A stretch of DNA of 64,000 bases, taken from JBHJGS01 sp050331575. GTDB lineage: Bacteria; Pseudomonadota; Alphaproteobacteria; Sphingomonadales; Rhodothalassiaceae. The stretch covers positions 1-64,000 of the forward strand of contig JBHJGS010000024.1 in NCBI GenBank assembly GCA_050331575.1. Reading direction: 5' to 3'. Every line of letters begins with the position of its first letter. The first letter of the stretch is position 1. Below are positions 51,200 through 59,671 of the stretch, one piece after another. A program made the position numbers and the translations under genes. The notes below the pieces were generated by a model, which was given only the letters and a program-made list of their open reading frames with translations, was not told the origin of the DNA and searched no databases.

Positions 51200-52267
51200 T
51201 CAAGCTTGGGTGACGCCGACGGTGCGCCGCCGCGGCCAGGCGCGCACCACGGCCTGTGCCAAAGTTGCCAAGGGCACCGCAAAAAACACGCCCCACAGGC
51301 CCCAGATGCCGCCGAATACCAGGATCGCCACGATCACCGCAATCGGATGGAGCTTAACCACTTCGGAAAAAAGCAAGGGCACCAGCACATTGCCGTCGAT
51401 GGCCTGCAAGATCAGATAGGCACAGATCGCGATCAGGCTTTCGGTGCTGACCCCCCAGGTGAACAGCGCCACCGCCGCCACCGGAACGCACACCACCGTG
51501 GCGCCGACGAACGGGATGATCACCGACAGGCCGGTGAGGACCGCCAGCAAGGCGGGATAGGGCAGCGCCACCAGCTCAAAGGTGATCCAGGCAGCAATGC
51601 CGACGATGAAGATCTCGTAGAGCTTGCCGCGGGCATAATCCCCGGCGCGCGCGGTGGCTTCTTGCCAGACCTGGTCGGCCAACGGACGGTGCGACGGCAA
51701 GAACCCGGCCAGCCAAGCCATGATCTGCCGCTTGTCCTTCAAAAAGAAGAACATCAGGATCAGCGTCAGCAGCGTGTAGATGAAGGCCACGATCAAGGTC
51801 GTGACGCTGTCCAGCGTGAGGAACAGCGCCTGGCGCCCAAGCCCGGGGATCAGGGCCTCGATCTCGCTGAACAGGCGAGCCAGCTGCGCCTCGGTGACCA
51901 GATCGGGATAGGCTTGAGGCAGATCGGACAGTTCGGTGCGCAATTCGCCGATCATCTGCGGCACCTGGCGAACGAAGGCGGCGGTCTGCTGGATCAGGGG
52001 CGGCAGCACCAGCATCAGCAGGATCGCCAGGAACGCCACGAACCCCACGAACATGATCGTTGCTGCCGCCCAGTTGGGAAAGCCCCGCCGTTTCAGCCAT
52101 TCCGCCGGCTTGTCGAGAAGAAACGCCAGCACCACGCCGGCGATCAGCGGCGCGATGATGCCGGCGAAGAAGGTCATGACCAGGAAGAACCCGGCCAGCA
52201 GCGCCAGCAGCAGCACCAGCTGGGGATTGTTGAAGGTGCGCAGGAACCAGACACGGATTGGTCGCAT
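51200..52267 (-). CDS. AI-2E/PerM family transporter
   Basis: A 355-residue polytopic membrane protein with about eight helices. The N-terminal pair (LVLLLALLAGFFLVMTFFAG, IIAPLIAGVVLAFLLDKPAE) and the late motifs LLTLILMFFFLKDKRQI, IPFVGATVVCVPVA and LFSEVVKLHPIAVIVAILVF are typical of the family. TqsA exports autoinducer-2 while others act as Na+/H+ antiporters, so the substrate is open. It lies upstream of the holin gene on the same strand, 50 bases apart. Confidence 0.88.
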   Translation of the reverse strand: MRPIRVWFLRTFNNPQLVLLLALLAGFFLVMTFFAGIIAPLIAGVVLAFLLDKPAEWLKRRGFPNWAAATIMFVGFVAFLAILLMLVLPPLIQQTAAFVRQVPQMIGELRTELSDLPQAYPDLVTEAQLARLFSEIEALIPGLGRQALFLTLDSVTTLIVAFIYTLLTLILMFFFLKDKRQIMAWLAGFLPSHRPLADQVWQEATARAGDYARGKLYEIFIVGIAAWITFELVALPYPALLAVLTGLSVIIPFVGATVVCVPVAAVALFTWGVSTESLIAICAYLILQAIDGNVLVPLLFSEVVKLHPIAVIVAILVFGGIWGLWGVFFAVPLATLAQAVVRAWPRRRTVGVTQA

Positions 52268-52299
52268 GACGCTGTTCCTCGTTCAAGCCGGCGCTGCCG

Positions 52300-53067
52300 T
52301 CAAGCGCCGCCGGCATGCACCAGCTGATCGGCGAAGAGATTGGTGCCGTTGATCCCCGCGGCGGCGTCGGACAGCAGGAACACAATCGCTCCGGCCACGG
52401 TTGCCGGATCGGCCGGCCCGCCCGGCGGCAGACCGCCGGCATATTTGCTCAGATCCCCGGCGATGTCGGCGATGGCGCGATCGAACATCGGCGTTTTCAT
52501 GGGCCCGGGCGAGACCGCATTGATGCGCAGATTGTGCGGGCCATAGTCCAGCGCGGCACTGAGCGTCAGCCCGACCACGGCATGTTTCGAGGCGCCGTAG
52601 GCGGCCATCCAACCGGCCCCCTGGCCCGACAGGGTCGAGGCGATATTGACCACGGCCCCCCGGCCCTGCGCCAGCATCACCGGGATCTGATGGCGCATCG
52701 CGTGAAACACGCCCAAGGCATTGGTCGCCAGCACATCGGCCATCACCTCTGACGCGATGTCCGCGGCCTTGGCGGCATGATGGCTGATTCCGGCGCAATT
52801 CACCGCCAGGGTCGGCGGGCCCAGGGCCGCCATGGTCGCATCGACAAAGGCGGCCATATCGCTGTCCAGTCGCACATCGTGATAACTGTACAGCACATCG
52901 GGCACCGGGTCGGCCGGTCGCTCCAGCCCACAGGCCGCCACGCGCACGCCGGCCGCCGTCAGCTTAGCCACCACAGCCGCGCCCAAGCCCGAGGTGCCAC
53001 CGGTCACCGTGGCGACGCGGCCGGACAGGCCGGTCAATGCTGCGCCAGATAGCGGGTCTTGCGCCAC
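52300..53067 (-). CDS. SDR family oxidoreductase
   Basis: A 255-residue classical short-chain dehydrogenase with TVTGGTSGLGAAVV, VNCAGISHH, NIASTLSGQG and the Tyr/Lys pair in YGASKHAVVG, then NAVSPGPMKTPMF. The start is not settled: GTG 53067 overlaps the upstream cupin gene by 34 bases, whereas TTG 53037 would give a neat 4-base TTGA overlap. Either way it is coupled to the cupin gene. The substrate is unknown. Confidence 0.85.
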   Translation of the reverse strand: MAQDPLSGAALTGLSGRVATVTGGTSGLGAAVVAKLTAAGVRVAACGLERPADPVPDVLYSYHDVRLDSDMAAFVDATMAALGPPTLAVNCAGISHHAAKAADIASEVMADVLATNALGVFHAMRHQIPVMLAQGRGAVVNIASTLSGQGAGWMAAYGASKHAVVGLTLSAALDYGPHNLRINAVSPGPMKTPMFDRAIADIAGDLSKYAGGLPPGGPADPATVAGAIVFLLSDAAAGINGTNLFADQLVHAGGA

Positions 53068-53687
53068 AGGCGCGCCCCTTGCGGACCGGCGATGCGTTTG
53101 ATGGCGGTGCTTCCGGCCGGGGCACGCAGCCAGGTGCGAGCCGCATGGCTGCCGGTGCTATCGCTGATCGAGCCGGCGATGACGAACAGCTCTTCGCCCT
53201 CGCGGCGCTCTGCCGTCCAGGCAGCACCGGGTGCCAGGTCCAGCGCTTCGACATGGTCGTCCGTCCGGTCCAGCAGCAGCTGCCGCCGCACCCCCGGGGC
53301 GATCGGCTCGCGCGGATCGATCCGCTCAACCTGCTGTTGGGTGTCAGCGCTGTGCATGTAGCGCAGCTTGACGAAGATCACGCAGCCGGGGGCGGAGGAC
53401 GGCGTGTGGGCGCTGCCGGGAGGATTGCGCACATAGGTGCCGACGGGAAAATCGCCGCTTTCGTCACTGAACACGCCATCAAGCACAATGAATTCCTCAC
53501 CCAGCGCATGCACGTGCGCACAGAAGGAGGACAGCGGGGCGTAGCGCACCAGTGAGGTGGCCCGCGCCACCTCCGCGCCATCGCGCTCCAGCATCTTGCG
53601 CTCCACGCCTTGCATCGGCGAGGCGGTCCAGCGCAGGGCATCGGCGGCAACACGGGCGGGCTGGCGCCAATCGGCATTGATCCGCAT
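53034..53687 (-). CDS. ChrR-type double cupin protein
   Basis: A 217-residue protein with two cupin units of the ChrR type. The first (about 45-110) has FCAHVHALGEEFIVLDG with a His-x-His...Glu metal motif and FPVGTYVRNPPGSAHTP. The second (about 135-205) has AWTAERREGEELFVIAG and LRAPAGS and lacks the histidines. Unlike the ChrR at 36697 there is no sigma-binding domain. It is co-transcribed with the SDR. Starts for this gene and the divergent bioA are only 23 bases apart. It may be a dioxygenase-like or sensory protein. Confidence 0.8.
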   Translation of the reverse strand: MRINADWRQPARVAADALRWTASPMQGVERKMLERDGAEVARATSLVRYAPLSSFCAHVHALGEEFIVLDGVFSDESGDFPVGTYVRNPPGSAHTPSSAPGCVIFVKLRYMHSADTQQQVERIDPREPIAPGVRRQLLLDRTDDHVEALDLAPGAAWTAERREGEELFVIAGSISDSTGSHAARTWLRAPAGSTAIKRIAGPQGARLWRKTRYLAQH

Positions 53688-53710
53688 GTGGTGTCTTTCT
53701 ATCAGGGGGC

Positions 53711-54991
53711 ATGAGCAAAACCGTCATGCCGCCATGGCTTGAACAGGGACTGGGGCATATTTGGTTGCCCTACACCCAGATGCAAACCACGCCACCGCCC
53801 CTGCCGGTTGTGGCCAGCCGCGGCGTGCGCCTGCGCTTGGCTGACGGGCGCGAGCTGATCGACGGCATCGCCAGCTGGTGGACCGCCGCCCACGGCTACA
53901 ATCATCCGCATATTCTGGCGGAAATGGCCGATCAGATGCAGCGCTTGCCCCACGTCATGTTCGGCGGCCTGGCGCATGAACCGGCGTGCCGTCTGGCAAG
54001 CCGGCTCGCGACCCTCTTACCGGGCGATCTCAATCATGTGTTTTTCGCCGAATCGGGCTCGGTGTCGGTGGAAGTGGCGGTGAAGATGGCCGTGCAGTAC
54101 TGGCTGAATCGCGGGGAGCGGCGACCGCAATTGGTGCATTTCCGGCACGGCTATCATGGCGACACCATCGGCACCATGGCGCTGTGCGATCCTGAGGAAG
54201 GCATGCACAGCGCCTTCAGGGGCCTCTTGCCCCGGCATCTGTTGGCCGACCTGCCTGAAACCGCCGAGGCGGTTGAGCAGCTCGACGCACATCTGGCCGC
54301 GCACCCCGTGGCCGCGATGATCGTGGAACCGTTGGTGCAAGGCGCCGGCGGCATGAAGCTGCACACACCCGCTGTCCTGCAGACGCTGCGCCGGCTGGCC
54401 GACAAACATGAGATCCTGCTGATCTTCGATGAGATTTTCACCGGCTTCGGTCGCACCGGCAGCCTGTTCGCCTGTGAGCGCGCCGGCGTGGTGCCCGATA
54501 TTGTCACCCTGTCCAAGGCCCTGACCGGCGGGGTCGCGCCCTTGTCCGCCGCGATTGCGCGCACGCCCGTGTTCGAGGCCTTCCTGGACCGCGATCCGGA
54601 GAAGGCCCTGATGCATGGGCCAACCTATATGGCCCACGCGCTGGGCTGTGCCGCGGCCAATGCGTCACTGGACCTGTTTGAGCGCGAGGACCGGCTGGCA
54701 GATGTGGCGCGGCTGCAGGCGGGGCTTGAGGCCGGACTGGCGCCAGCGCGCGCCCTGCCCGGCGTGATCGATGTGCGCGTGCTGGGCGGCATCGGCGCGG
54801 TGGAGCTGCAGCGGCTGGACCGGATCGATCACCTGAAGGCGGCGTTTGTGGAGCGCGGTGTGTGGATCCGCCCGTTCGGCCGCATCGTCTATCTGACCCC
54901 GCCGCTGATCATCGAGCCGGAAGATTTGACCCGGCTGACCACCGCCCTGGTCGACGGCCTGGCGGCACATTTGGCCGCTCAGGCCGCGTAA
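53711..54991 (+). CDS. bioA: Adenosylmethionine-8-amino-7-oxononanoate aminotransferase
   Basis: A 426-residue class III PLP aminotransferase that makes 7,8-diaminopelargonate from KAPA using SAM in biotin synthesis. The BioA N-terminal signature HIWLPYTQMQ, then IDGIASWWTAAHGYNHP, HVMFGGLAHEPA, FRHGYHGDTIG, IFDEIFTGFGRTG and the PLP lysine in LSKALTGG are present. AGGGGG precedes the ATG at 53711. bioB, bioF and bioD are not in the window. Confidence 0.93.
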   Translation: MSKTVMPPWLEQGLGHIWLPYTQMQTTPPPLPVVASRGVRLRLADGRELIDGIASWWTAAHGYNHPHILAEMADQMQRLPHVMFGGLAHEPACRLASRLATLLPGDLNHVFFAESGSVSVEVAVKMAVQYWLNRGERRPQLVHFRHGYHGDTIGTMALCDPEEGMHSAFRGLLPRHLLADLPETAEAVEQLDAHLAAHPVAAMIVEPLVQGAGGMKLHTPAVLQTLRRLADKHEILLIFDEIFTGFGRTGSLFACERAGVVPDIVTLSKALTGGVAPLSAAIARTPVFEAFLDRDPEKALMHGPTYMAHALGCAAANASLDLFEREDRLADVARLQAGLEAGLAPARALPGVIDVRVLGGIGAVELQRLDRIDHLKAAFVERGVWIRPFGRIVYLTPPLIIEPEDLTRLTTALVDGLAAHLAAQAA

Positions 54992-55072
54992 GGCCGCCAC
55001 GCAGCCGTTTGAAAACTGGCACGAAGCTTGAATGTGCATCGGCGACCCAGATGCGCAAGCGTGGAGCGGGGC

Positions 55073-55264
55073 ATGAAACCGATGACGGACAGCAGCAAGA
55101 ACCACATCTTTCTGGCCAAGGTGGAACGGGCTCTGACCCGTGCGTTGGACGAGGCGGATACGCAAACCGAGCGGGGCCGCAAGCTGGAAGCGGCGCTGTC
55201 GGAGGTCAGCCGCACACGGGAAGCCCTGGCGGAGAAACTGGCGGAGAAACTGGCGGAGCGCTGA
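55073..55264 (+). CDS. Small coiled-coil protein
   Basis: A 63-residue, highly charged helical protein ending in the repeat LAEKLAEKLAER. GGAG precedes the ATG at 55073. It follows bioA by 81 bases and converges on the CenR-like gene. It is probably real because of the ribosome site and the clear heptad-like pattern (KVERALTRALDEADTQTERG), but it has no recognised family. Confidence 0.5.
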   Translation: MKPMTDSSKNHIFLAKVERALTRALDEADTQTERGRKLEAALSEVSRTREALAEKLAEKLAER

Positions 55265-55311
55265 GCCCGCCGTGCCGGTCGGCACCGCGCGGCGCCCCCT
55301 GCGCTGCGGCT

Positions 55312-56010
55312 TTACTCGTTCCGGCGCGGATCCAGACGGTATCCGCCCGGTTCCGTGACCAGGATTTTGGCCTGGCTGGGCTCGGTCTCGATCTTCTGGC
55401 GCAGGCGATAGACGTGGGTTTCCAGCGTGTGCGTGGTAACCCCGGCATTATAGCCCCAAACCTCGTTCAACAGCTCGTCGCGACCGACGGGCTTGTCACC
55501 GGCGCGGTAGAGATATTTCAGAATCGAGGTTTCCTTTTCCGTCAGCCGCACCTTCTGGCCGTCGGCATCGCGCACCATCAGCTTGGCGGCGGGCTTGAAG
55601 GTATAGGGGCCAACGGTGAACACCGCATCCTCGCTCTGCTCGTGCTGACGCAGCTGCGCGCGGATGCGGGCCAACAGAACGGCGAATTTGAACGGTTTGG
55701 TGACATAATCATTGGCGCCGGATTCCAGACCCAGAATGGTATCAGCGTCTGTATCATGGCCGGTGAGCATGATGATCGGGACCTTGACCCCGTTCTTGCG
55801 TAAGATACGGCAAGATTCCCGGCCGTCGAAATCAGGCAGTCCGACGTCCAACAAGATCAGATCGAAGGTCTCGCTTTTGCACGTCTCGATCGCGGCGCTG
55901 CCGGTGGCAACCTGGGTGACCTCGAAATCCTCATGCATGCCGAGCTGTTCGGCGAGCGATTCCCGCAATTCATTGTCGTCATCAACAAGGAGCAGACGCT
56001 TGGCGCTCAT
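55312..56010 (-). CDS. cenR: CenR-like OmpR-family response regulator
   Basis: A 232-residue regulator with receiver (acidic pocket D10-D12, phospho-acceptor D55, TGHDTDADT, YVTKPFKFAVLLARIRA) and OmpR winged helix (LTEKETSILKYLYRAG, THTLETHVYRLRQKIE). The AEQLGMHEDFE insert and SEDAVFTVGPYTFKPAAKL are characteristic of the alphaproteobacterial CenR group, an essential or important regulator of envelope integrity. No kinase is adjacent. Divergent from ribA, and two genes from an L,D-transpeptidase, which fits an envelope role. Confidence 0.85.
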   Translation of the reverse strand: MSAKRLLLVDDDNELRESLAEQLGMHEDFEVTQVATGSAAIETCKSETFDLILLDVGLPDFDGRESCRILRKNGVKVPIIMLTGHDTDADTILGLESGANDYVTKPFKFAVLLARIRAQLRQHEQSEDAVFTVGPYTFKPAAKLMVRDADGQKVRLTEKETSILKYLYRAGDKPVGRDELLNEVWGYNAGVTTHTLETHVYRLRQKIETEPSQAKILVTEPGGYRLDPRRNE

Positions 56011-56107
56011 AATCCTAAGCCACCTTTATCGTGCCGGCGTAGAACACGCCTGAAGGAAGAGAAGCAACGAGGCGGACTGACCAGCCCGCTCTCGCCATAC
56101 CCACGCA

Positions 56108-57271
56108 ATGATCACAAGGCTTCACAAAGAGTCTATTAACAGATTGATCGGCAATTACCAGCCCGCTACGTGGCAGCAGATGCAACAAGCTCCACCCGAT
56201 CCTTTCGATCCGACTCAGGCTGCGGCCCGGGCGGTCCCGCGCGCGGCCGACGCACTGCGCCGCCTAAGCCCCGTCTTGCTTGCCGGGGACACCCCGCATC
56301 TGGTGTTGCCGGCTGAACGGGCCTGGCTGTTGGCGCCGCTGGCCAAGCGCTTGGGCGCGCCGGATCTGCTGATTTCACAGCAACGCGCAGCCATCCTGAA
56401 GATCCGCCACAAGGGCGCTGCGGCTGTCCGCCTGGCCGGGGACCAGCACTGCGATGCCGACAAGATCCAAGCGATCATCGATGCACAGCGCGATCTGGCC
56501 GACCCCTTGAAGGGGCCGTTTCAAACGCGCCCCTCTGCGGAACCCGATGATGCGGCGATCCGGCTGATGAAGATTGCTGGGCTGTTACCAGCGGCCTTGG
56601 TCTGGCCCGGTGACGCATTGCCGGCCAATGATCTGCCGGTCGTGGCCGCCCCGGCTGTGCGGGCGTTCGATCTGGACGGCCGCAATGCCTTGATGCCGGT
56701 TGCCGCAGCCAATGTGCCACTGGCCGCGGCGGAGCGTTGCCGCCTGATCGCGTTCCGGCCCGCTTTGGGTGGGCGCGAGCACTACGCGTTGGTGATCGGT
56801 CGGCCCGATCCTTCCCAGCCGGTCTTGGTGCGCCTGCATTCAGAATGCTTTACCGGCGACCTCCTGGGGTCTTTGAAATGCGATTGCGGCGACCAACTGA
56901 CCGGAGCGATCGCCGCCATTGCCGAGGCGGGCGGCGGCGTATTGCTGTATCTGGCGCAAGAAGGCCGCGGTATCGGCTTGGTCTCGAAACTGAAGGCCTA
57001 TGCCCTGCAGGACCAGGGCTTTGATACCGTCGAGGCCAATCTGCGGCTCGGCTTTGAGATCGACGAGCGCCTGTTCGATCCCGCCGTTCAGATGCTGCGC
57101 CATCTGGGCATTGCCACCGTCAGGCTGTTGACCAACAATCCCGAAAAGGTGGCGGGGCTTCAGGCAGCCGGACTGACCGTGACGGACCGGGTGGCGCACC
57201 GCTTTCCGGACAATCCGCATAACGCCCATTATCTCGCCACCAAGCGAGACAAGACCGGACATTATCTGTGA
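56108..57271 (+). CDS. ribA: GTP cyclohydrolase II (long alphaproteobacterial form)
   Basis: A 387-residue RibA that opens GTP at the start of riboflavin synthesis. The C-terminal half is a full cyclohydrolase II: VRLHSECFTGDLLGSLKCDC with the three zinc cysteines, VLLYLAQEGRGIGL, TVEANLRLGFEIDER and LLTNNPEKVAGLQAAGL. The N-terminal 190 residues are not a RibB domain with known catalytic motifs; such extensions are usual in this class. The start is uncertain: ATG 56108 or ATG 56180, both without a good ribosome site. No FMN riboswitch was seen upstream. Confidence 0.92.
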   Translation: MITRLHKESINRLIGNYQPATWQQMQQAPPDPFDPTQAAARAVPRAADALRRLSPVLLAGDTPHLVLPAERAWLLAPLAKRLGAPDLLISQQRAAILKIRHKGAAAVRLAGDQHCDADKIQAIIDAQRDLADPLKGPFQTRPSAEPDDAAIRLMKIAGLLPAALVWPGDALPANDLPVVAAPAVRAFDLDGRNALMPVAAANVPLAAAERCRLIAFRPALGGREHYALVIGRPDPSQPVLVRLHSECFTGDLLGSLKCDCGDQLTGAIAAIAEAGGGVLLYLAQEGRGIGLVSKLKAYALQDQGFDTVEANLRLGFEIDERLFDPAVQMLRHLGIATVRLLTNNPEKVAGLQAAGLTVTDRVAHRFPDNPHNAHYLATKRDKTGHYL

Positions 57272-57804
57272 TCCGGGTGCGCGTGCCGGCGGGTGCCACC
57301 ACCGGCACCCTGGCCTGGGGCGTGGAGCGGGCGCCCTGCCAGGTCGGCCGTGCCGGGCTGATCGCGGCAGCCGATAAGCGCGAAGGCGATGGTGCGACGC
57401 CCTGCGGCTGCTGGCCGCTGCGAGCGCTCTATTACCGGCCCGACCGGTTGGCGGTACCGCCGGGGCGGCTCCGCGCCATGGCGATAACGCCGCAGATGCT
57501 GTGGTGCGATGACCCTGAACATCCAGCCTATAATCGGCCGGTGCAGGCGCCGTTTGGCGGGCGGCATGAACGGCTATGGCGGCAAGATCATCGCTATGAT
57601 CTGATTGTCGTGCTCGGCTTTAACGATGATCCGCCTGTGCCGGGCCGCGGCAGTGCGATCTTCTTGCACCTCACTGAGGCGCTGAGCGGGTCCACTGCCG
57701 GGTGTGTCGCGGTTGCCAGGCCGGTGCTCGCGCGGCTTCTGGCCCAACTGGGCGCAGCGCCGATGATCGAGATTGCGCCGGCCGGTCTATGCCCCGATCG
57801 ATGA
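57268..57804 (+). CDS. L,D-transpeptidase family protein (YkuD)
   Basis: A 178-residue YkuD-domain enzyme. The catalytic motif is kept: the His in AIFLHLTEA and STAGCVAV with the nucleophilic Cys. The N-terminal segment GRAGLIAAADKREGDGATPCG matches the short alphaproteobacterial subgroup. It has no evident signal peptide, which is common for this subgroup and leaves its location unsure. GTG 57268 overlaps the ribA stop by four bases. Likely role: 3-3 crosslinks in peptidoglycan or lipoprotein attachment. Confidence 0.88.
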   Translation: MIRVRVPAGATTGTLAWGVERAPCQVGRAGLIAAADKREGDGATPCGCWPLRALYYRPDRLAVPPGRLRAMAITPQMLWCDDPEHPAYNRPVQAPFGGRHERLWRQDHRYDLIVVLGFNDDPPVPGRGSAIFLHLTEALSGSTAGCVAVARPVLARLLAQLGAAPMIEIAPAGLCPDR

Positions 57805-57930
57805 CGCGCACGGACTTGAGCGCGGGTGTTGCCGCTCGCTCCCGCAAGGGCGGGCCTGACGTGTTGATCTGGCGGGCAGCGCTTTTGATTGGCCGCCGGG
57901 GAGTTCAGCGATCCCCGGCGGCGGCGCTGG

Positions 57931-58455
57931 TCAGCCGATCAGATCGGCCTCCGGTTCGCCCAGAATGCCGATCAGGTCCGGCACGCTTGTGTCCACCCCT
58001 GTGGCGGACAGGATCGCTTCGGCGACGGACTGGACCGACAGCCCCTGCTCGGACACAAAGCGCTCGGCATCGAATTCCAGGTCCCGCTCCACGCTATTGC
58101 CTTGCGGCCCGGTGACAAACGCTTCGAATGACAATTGGCCGTCCTCGGTCAAATCCAGTTCGATGGTGCGGGTCAGGATCTGGCCGTCCGCGGTGGTGAC
58201 GGTTTGCACCACATCGACGCCGGCGTCTTCGGGGTCTTCGTCGATTTCGGTCGCACGGGTGCGGCCAGTGGCGAAGGTCGTCTGCAAATCAATGCCGCCA
58301 TCGTCGTCCAAGGCGGCAGTCACCGACCGGTCAAGCGTCCCGCCCTGGGGCCCGGTGGCCTGCAGGTCCAGCGTGACGCTGCCGTCTTCGTTCACGGTGG
58401 CGTCTTGATCGATGGGAAGATTTTCGCGGAGGATTTTCCGTCTGATAAAGCGCAT
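57931..58455 (-). CDS. Unknown acidic protein with internal repeat
   Basis: A 174-residue acidic, beta-rich protein. Two similar units are visible, each with a T-G-P-Q-G core followed by paired charged strands (QATGPQGGTLDRSVTAALDD and AFVTGPQGNSVERDLEFDAE). AAAGGAG precedes the ATG at 58455. No signal peptide, membrane segment or known motif. It stands alone between the L,D-transpeptidase and the receiver-only protein. Confidence 0.6.
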   Translation of the reverse strand: MRFIRRKILRENLPIDQDATVNEDGSVTLDLQATGPQGGTLDRSVTAALDDDGGIDLQTTFATGRTRATEIDEDPEDAGVDVVQTVTTADGQILTRTIELDLTEDGQLSFEAFVTGPQGNSVERDLEFDAERFVSEQGLSVQSVAEAILSATGVDTSVPDLIGILGEPEADLIG

Positions 58456-58658
58456 CGGGCTCTCCTTTCAGGCTGACAGAACCGACCGTTGGTCGGTATC
58501 GATGTGCCTGTGACATACGCAGCCCCTCGCCGCGTCCCTTCGCCAAGGGTGCCGTCGCCGCACCGGGTTGCCCCACAAATTATTGCAATTCTTAACCTGT
58601 TAGCCGCGAAGCGGCGCTAGCATCGCTCCGGCGCGAGGCGATTCTGAGAGCTCTGGTC

Positions 58659-59594
58659 ATGCCCAATGCGAAATTTGATGGCGGCAATGTCGTGCTGGTG
58701 GACCCGGATGCGGGCCTCCGCGACAATCTCAGCGGCGTGTTTCATAAGGCCGGCCTGACCAGTCTGATCAGTGCCGATGCCTTGTCCGCCTTCTCCGACG
58801 CCGTGGAGCGCGACCTGGTCGACCTGATCGTCTGCAATGCCGACATGGATGGTGGCGCCTTCGGCCGCATGTTGCAGGCCATGCGCTCCGGCCATGACGC
58901 GATTAACCCGTATGCGGTGACCATCGGCGTCACCGCGCAAGCGTCGGAGACGCATATCAGCGGCTTGATCAATGCCGGCATCGATGGGGTGGTGCTGAAA
59001 TCCTACCTGCCGCAGGCGCTGATTAACCGCATCAACGGGTTTGTGCTGCAACGCAAGGCCTTCGTGGTGACCCCCAGCTATATCGGGCCGGACCGCCGCA
59101 TGGGCAGCCGCCCGCAGGATGACCAGACGCCGCTGCTGCCGGTCCCGAATTCGTTGCGCGAACGCGCAACCGGCGCCTATGACGGTGAGCGGCTGCGCTA
59201 CGAGATCGCCCGCGCCAACACCCGCATCAACGGTCAGCGCCGGCGCCAGAATGCGCTCATGATCGGGCGCATCGTCCAACAGATCCTGCCGTTGTTCCAG
59301 GCCGGCGCCGTCGACGATCAGGTCATGGTGCATTTGAAGGGCTTGAAGCGCCTTGCTGACGATCTGTCCAACCGCCTGGAAGGCGACGAGACCGCGCGCA
59401 TCGCCACTTTGTGCTCCTCGCTCTCGCGCGTGCTGGATAAATTATTGGCGACCCTGCCCACGCCGGAGCAGAAGGATGTGCAGGTGCTCAAGGAGCTGGC
59501 CCTGGCGATCCAAAAGGAAGTGCGCGGCGCCGACGAGTCCGACGTGGCCGGAGAAATCGCCACGTCAATCCGCGCCGCCAAGCGCTTCAGCTGA
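58659..59594 (+). CDS. Receiver-domain protein with helical C-terminus
   Basis: A 311-residue protein. Residues about 10-130 form a receiver-like domain: VVLVDPDAGLRDNL with acid D15, the phospho-acceptor at D62 in IVCNADMDGG, VTAQAS and VLKSYLPQAL with the usual Lys. A VTPSYIGPDRR linker motif follows; it recurs in alphaproteobacterial receiver proteins. Residues 180-311 are all-helical with no DNA-binding motif. It probably acts by protein contact, as single-domain response regulators do. No kinase nearby. Confidence 0.75.
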   Translation: MPNAKFDGGNVVLVDPDAGLRDNLSGVFHKAGLTSLISADALSAFSDAVERDLVDLIVCNADMDGGAFGRMLQAMRSGHDAINPYAVTIGVTAQASETHISGLINAGIDGVVLKSYLPQALINRINGFVLQRKAFVVTPSYIGPDRRMGSRPQDDQTPLLPVPNSLRERATGAYDGERLRYEIARANTRINGQRRRQNALMIGRIVQQILPLFQAGAVDDQVMVHLKGLKRLADDLSNRLEGDETARIATLCSSLSRVLDKLLATLPTPEQKDVQVLKELALAIQKEVRGADESDVAGEIATSIRAAKRFS

Positions 59595-59671
59595 GCCGGT
59601 GCCAAGGCCTTGGGCCTGAACCGGGTCCTGATCGGGGGGCATGATCCGGGGCCCGTGGCAGGTGGCCGATC

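Noticed and set aside
56011..56107. FMN riboswitch upstream of ribA
   Set aside because: The gap is only 97 bases and lacks the conserved RFN-element segments.
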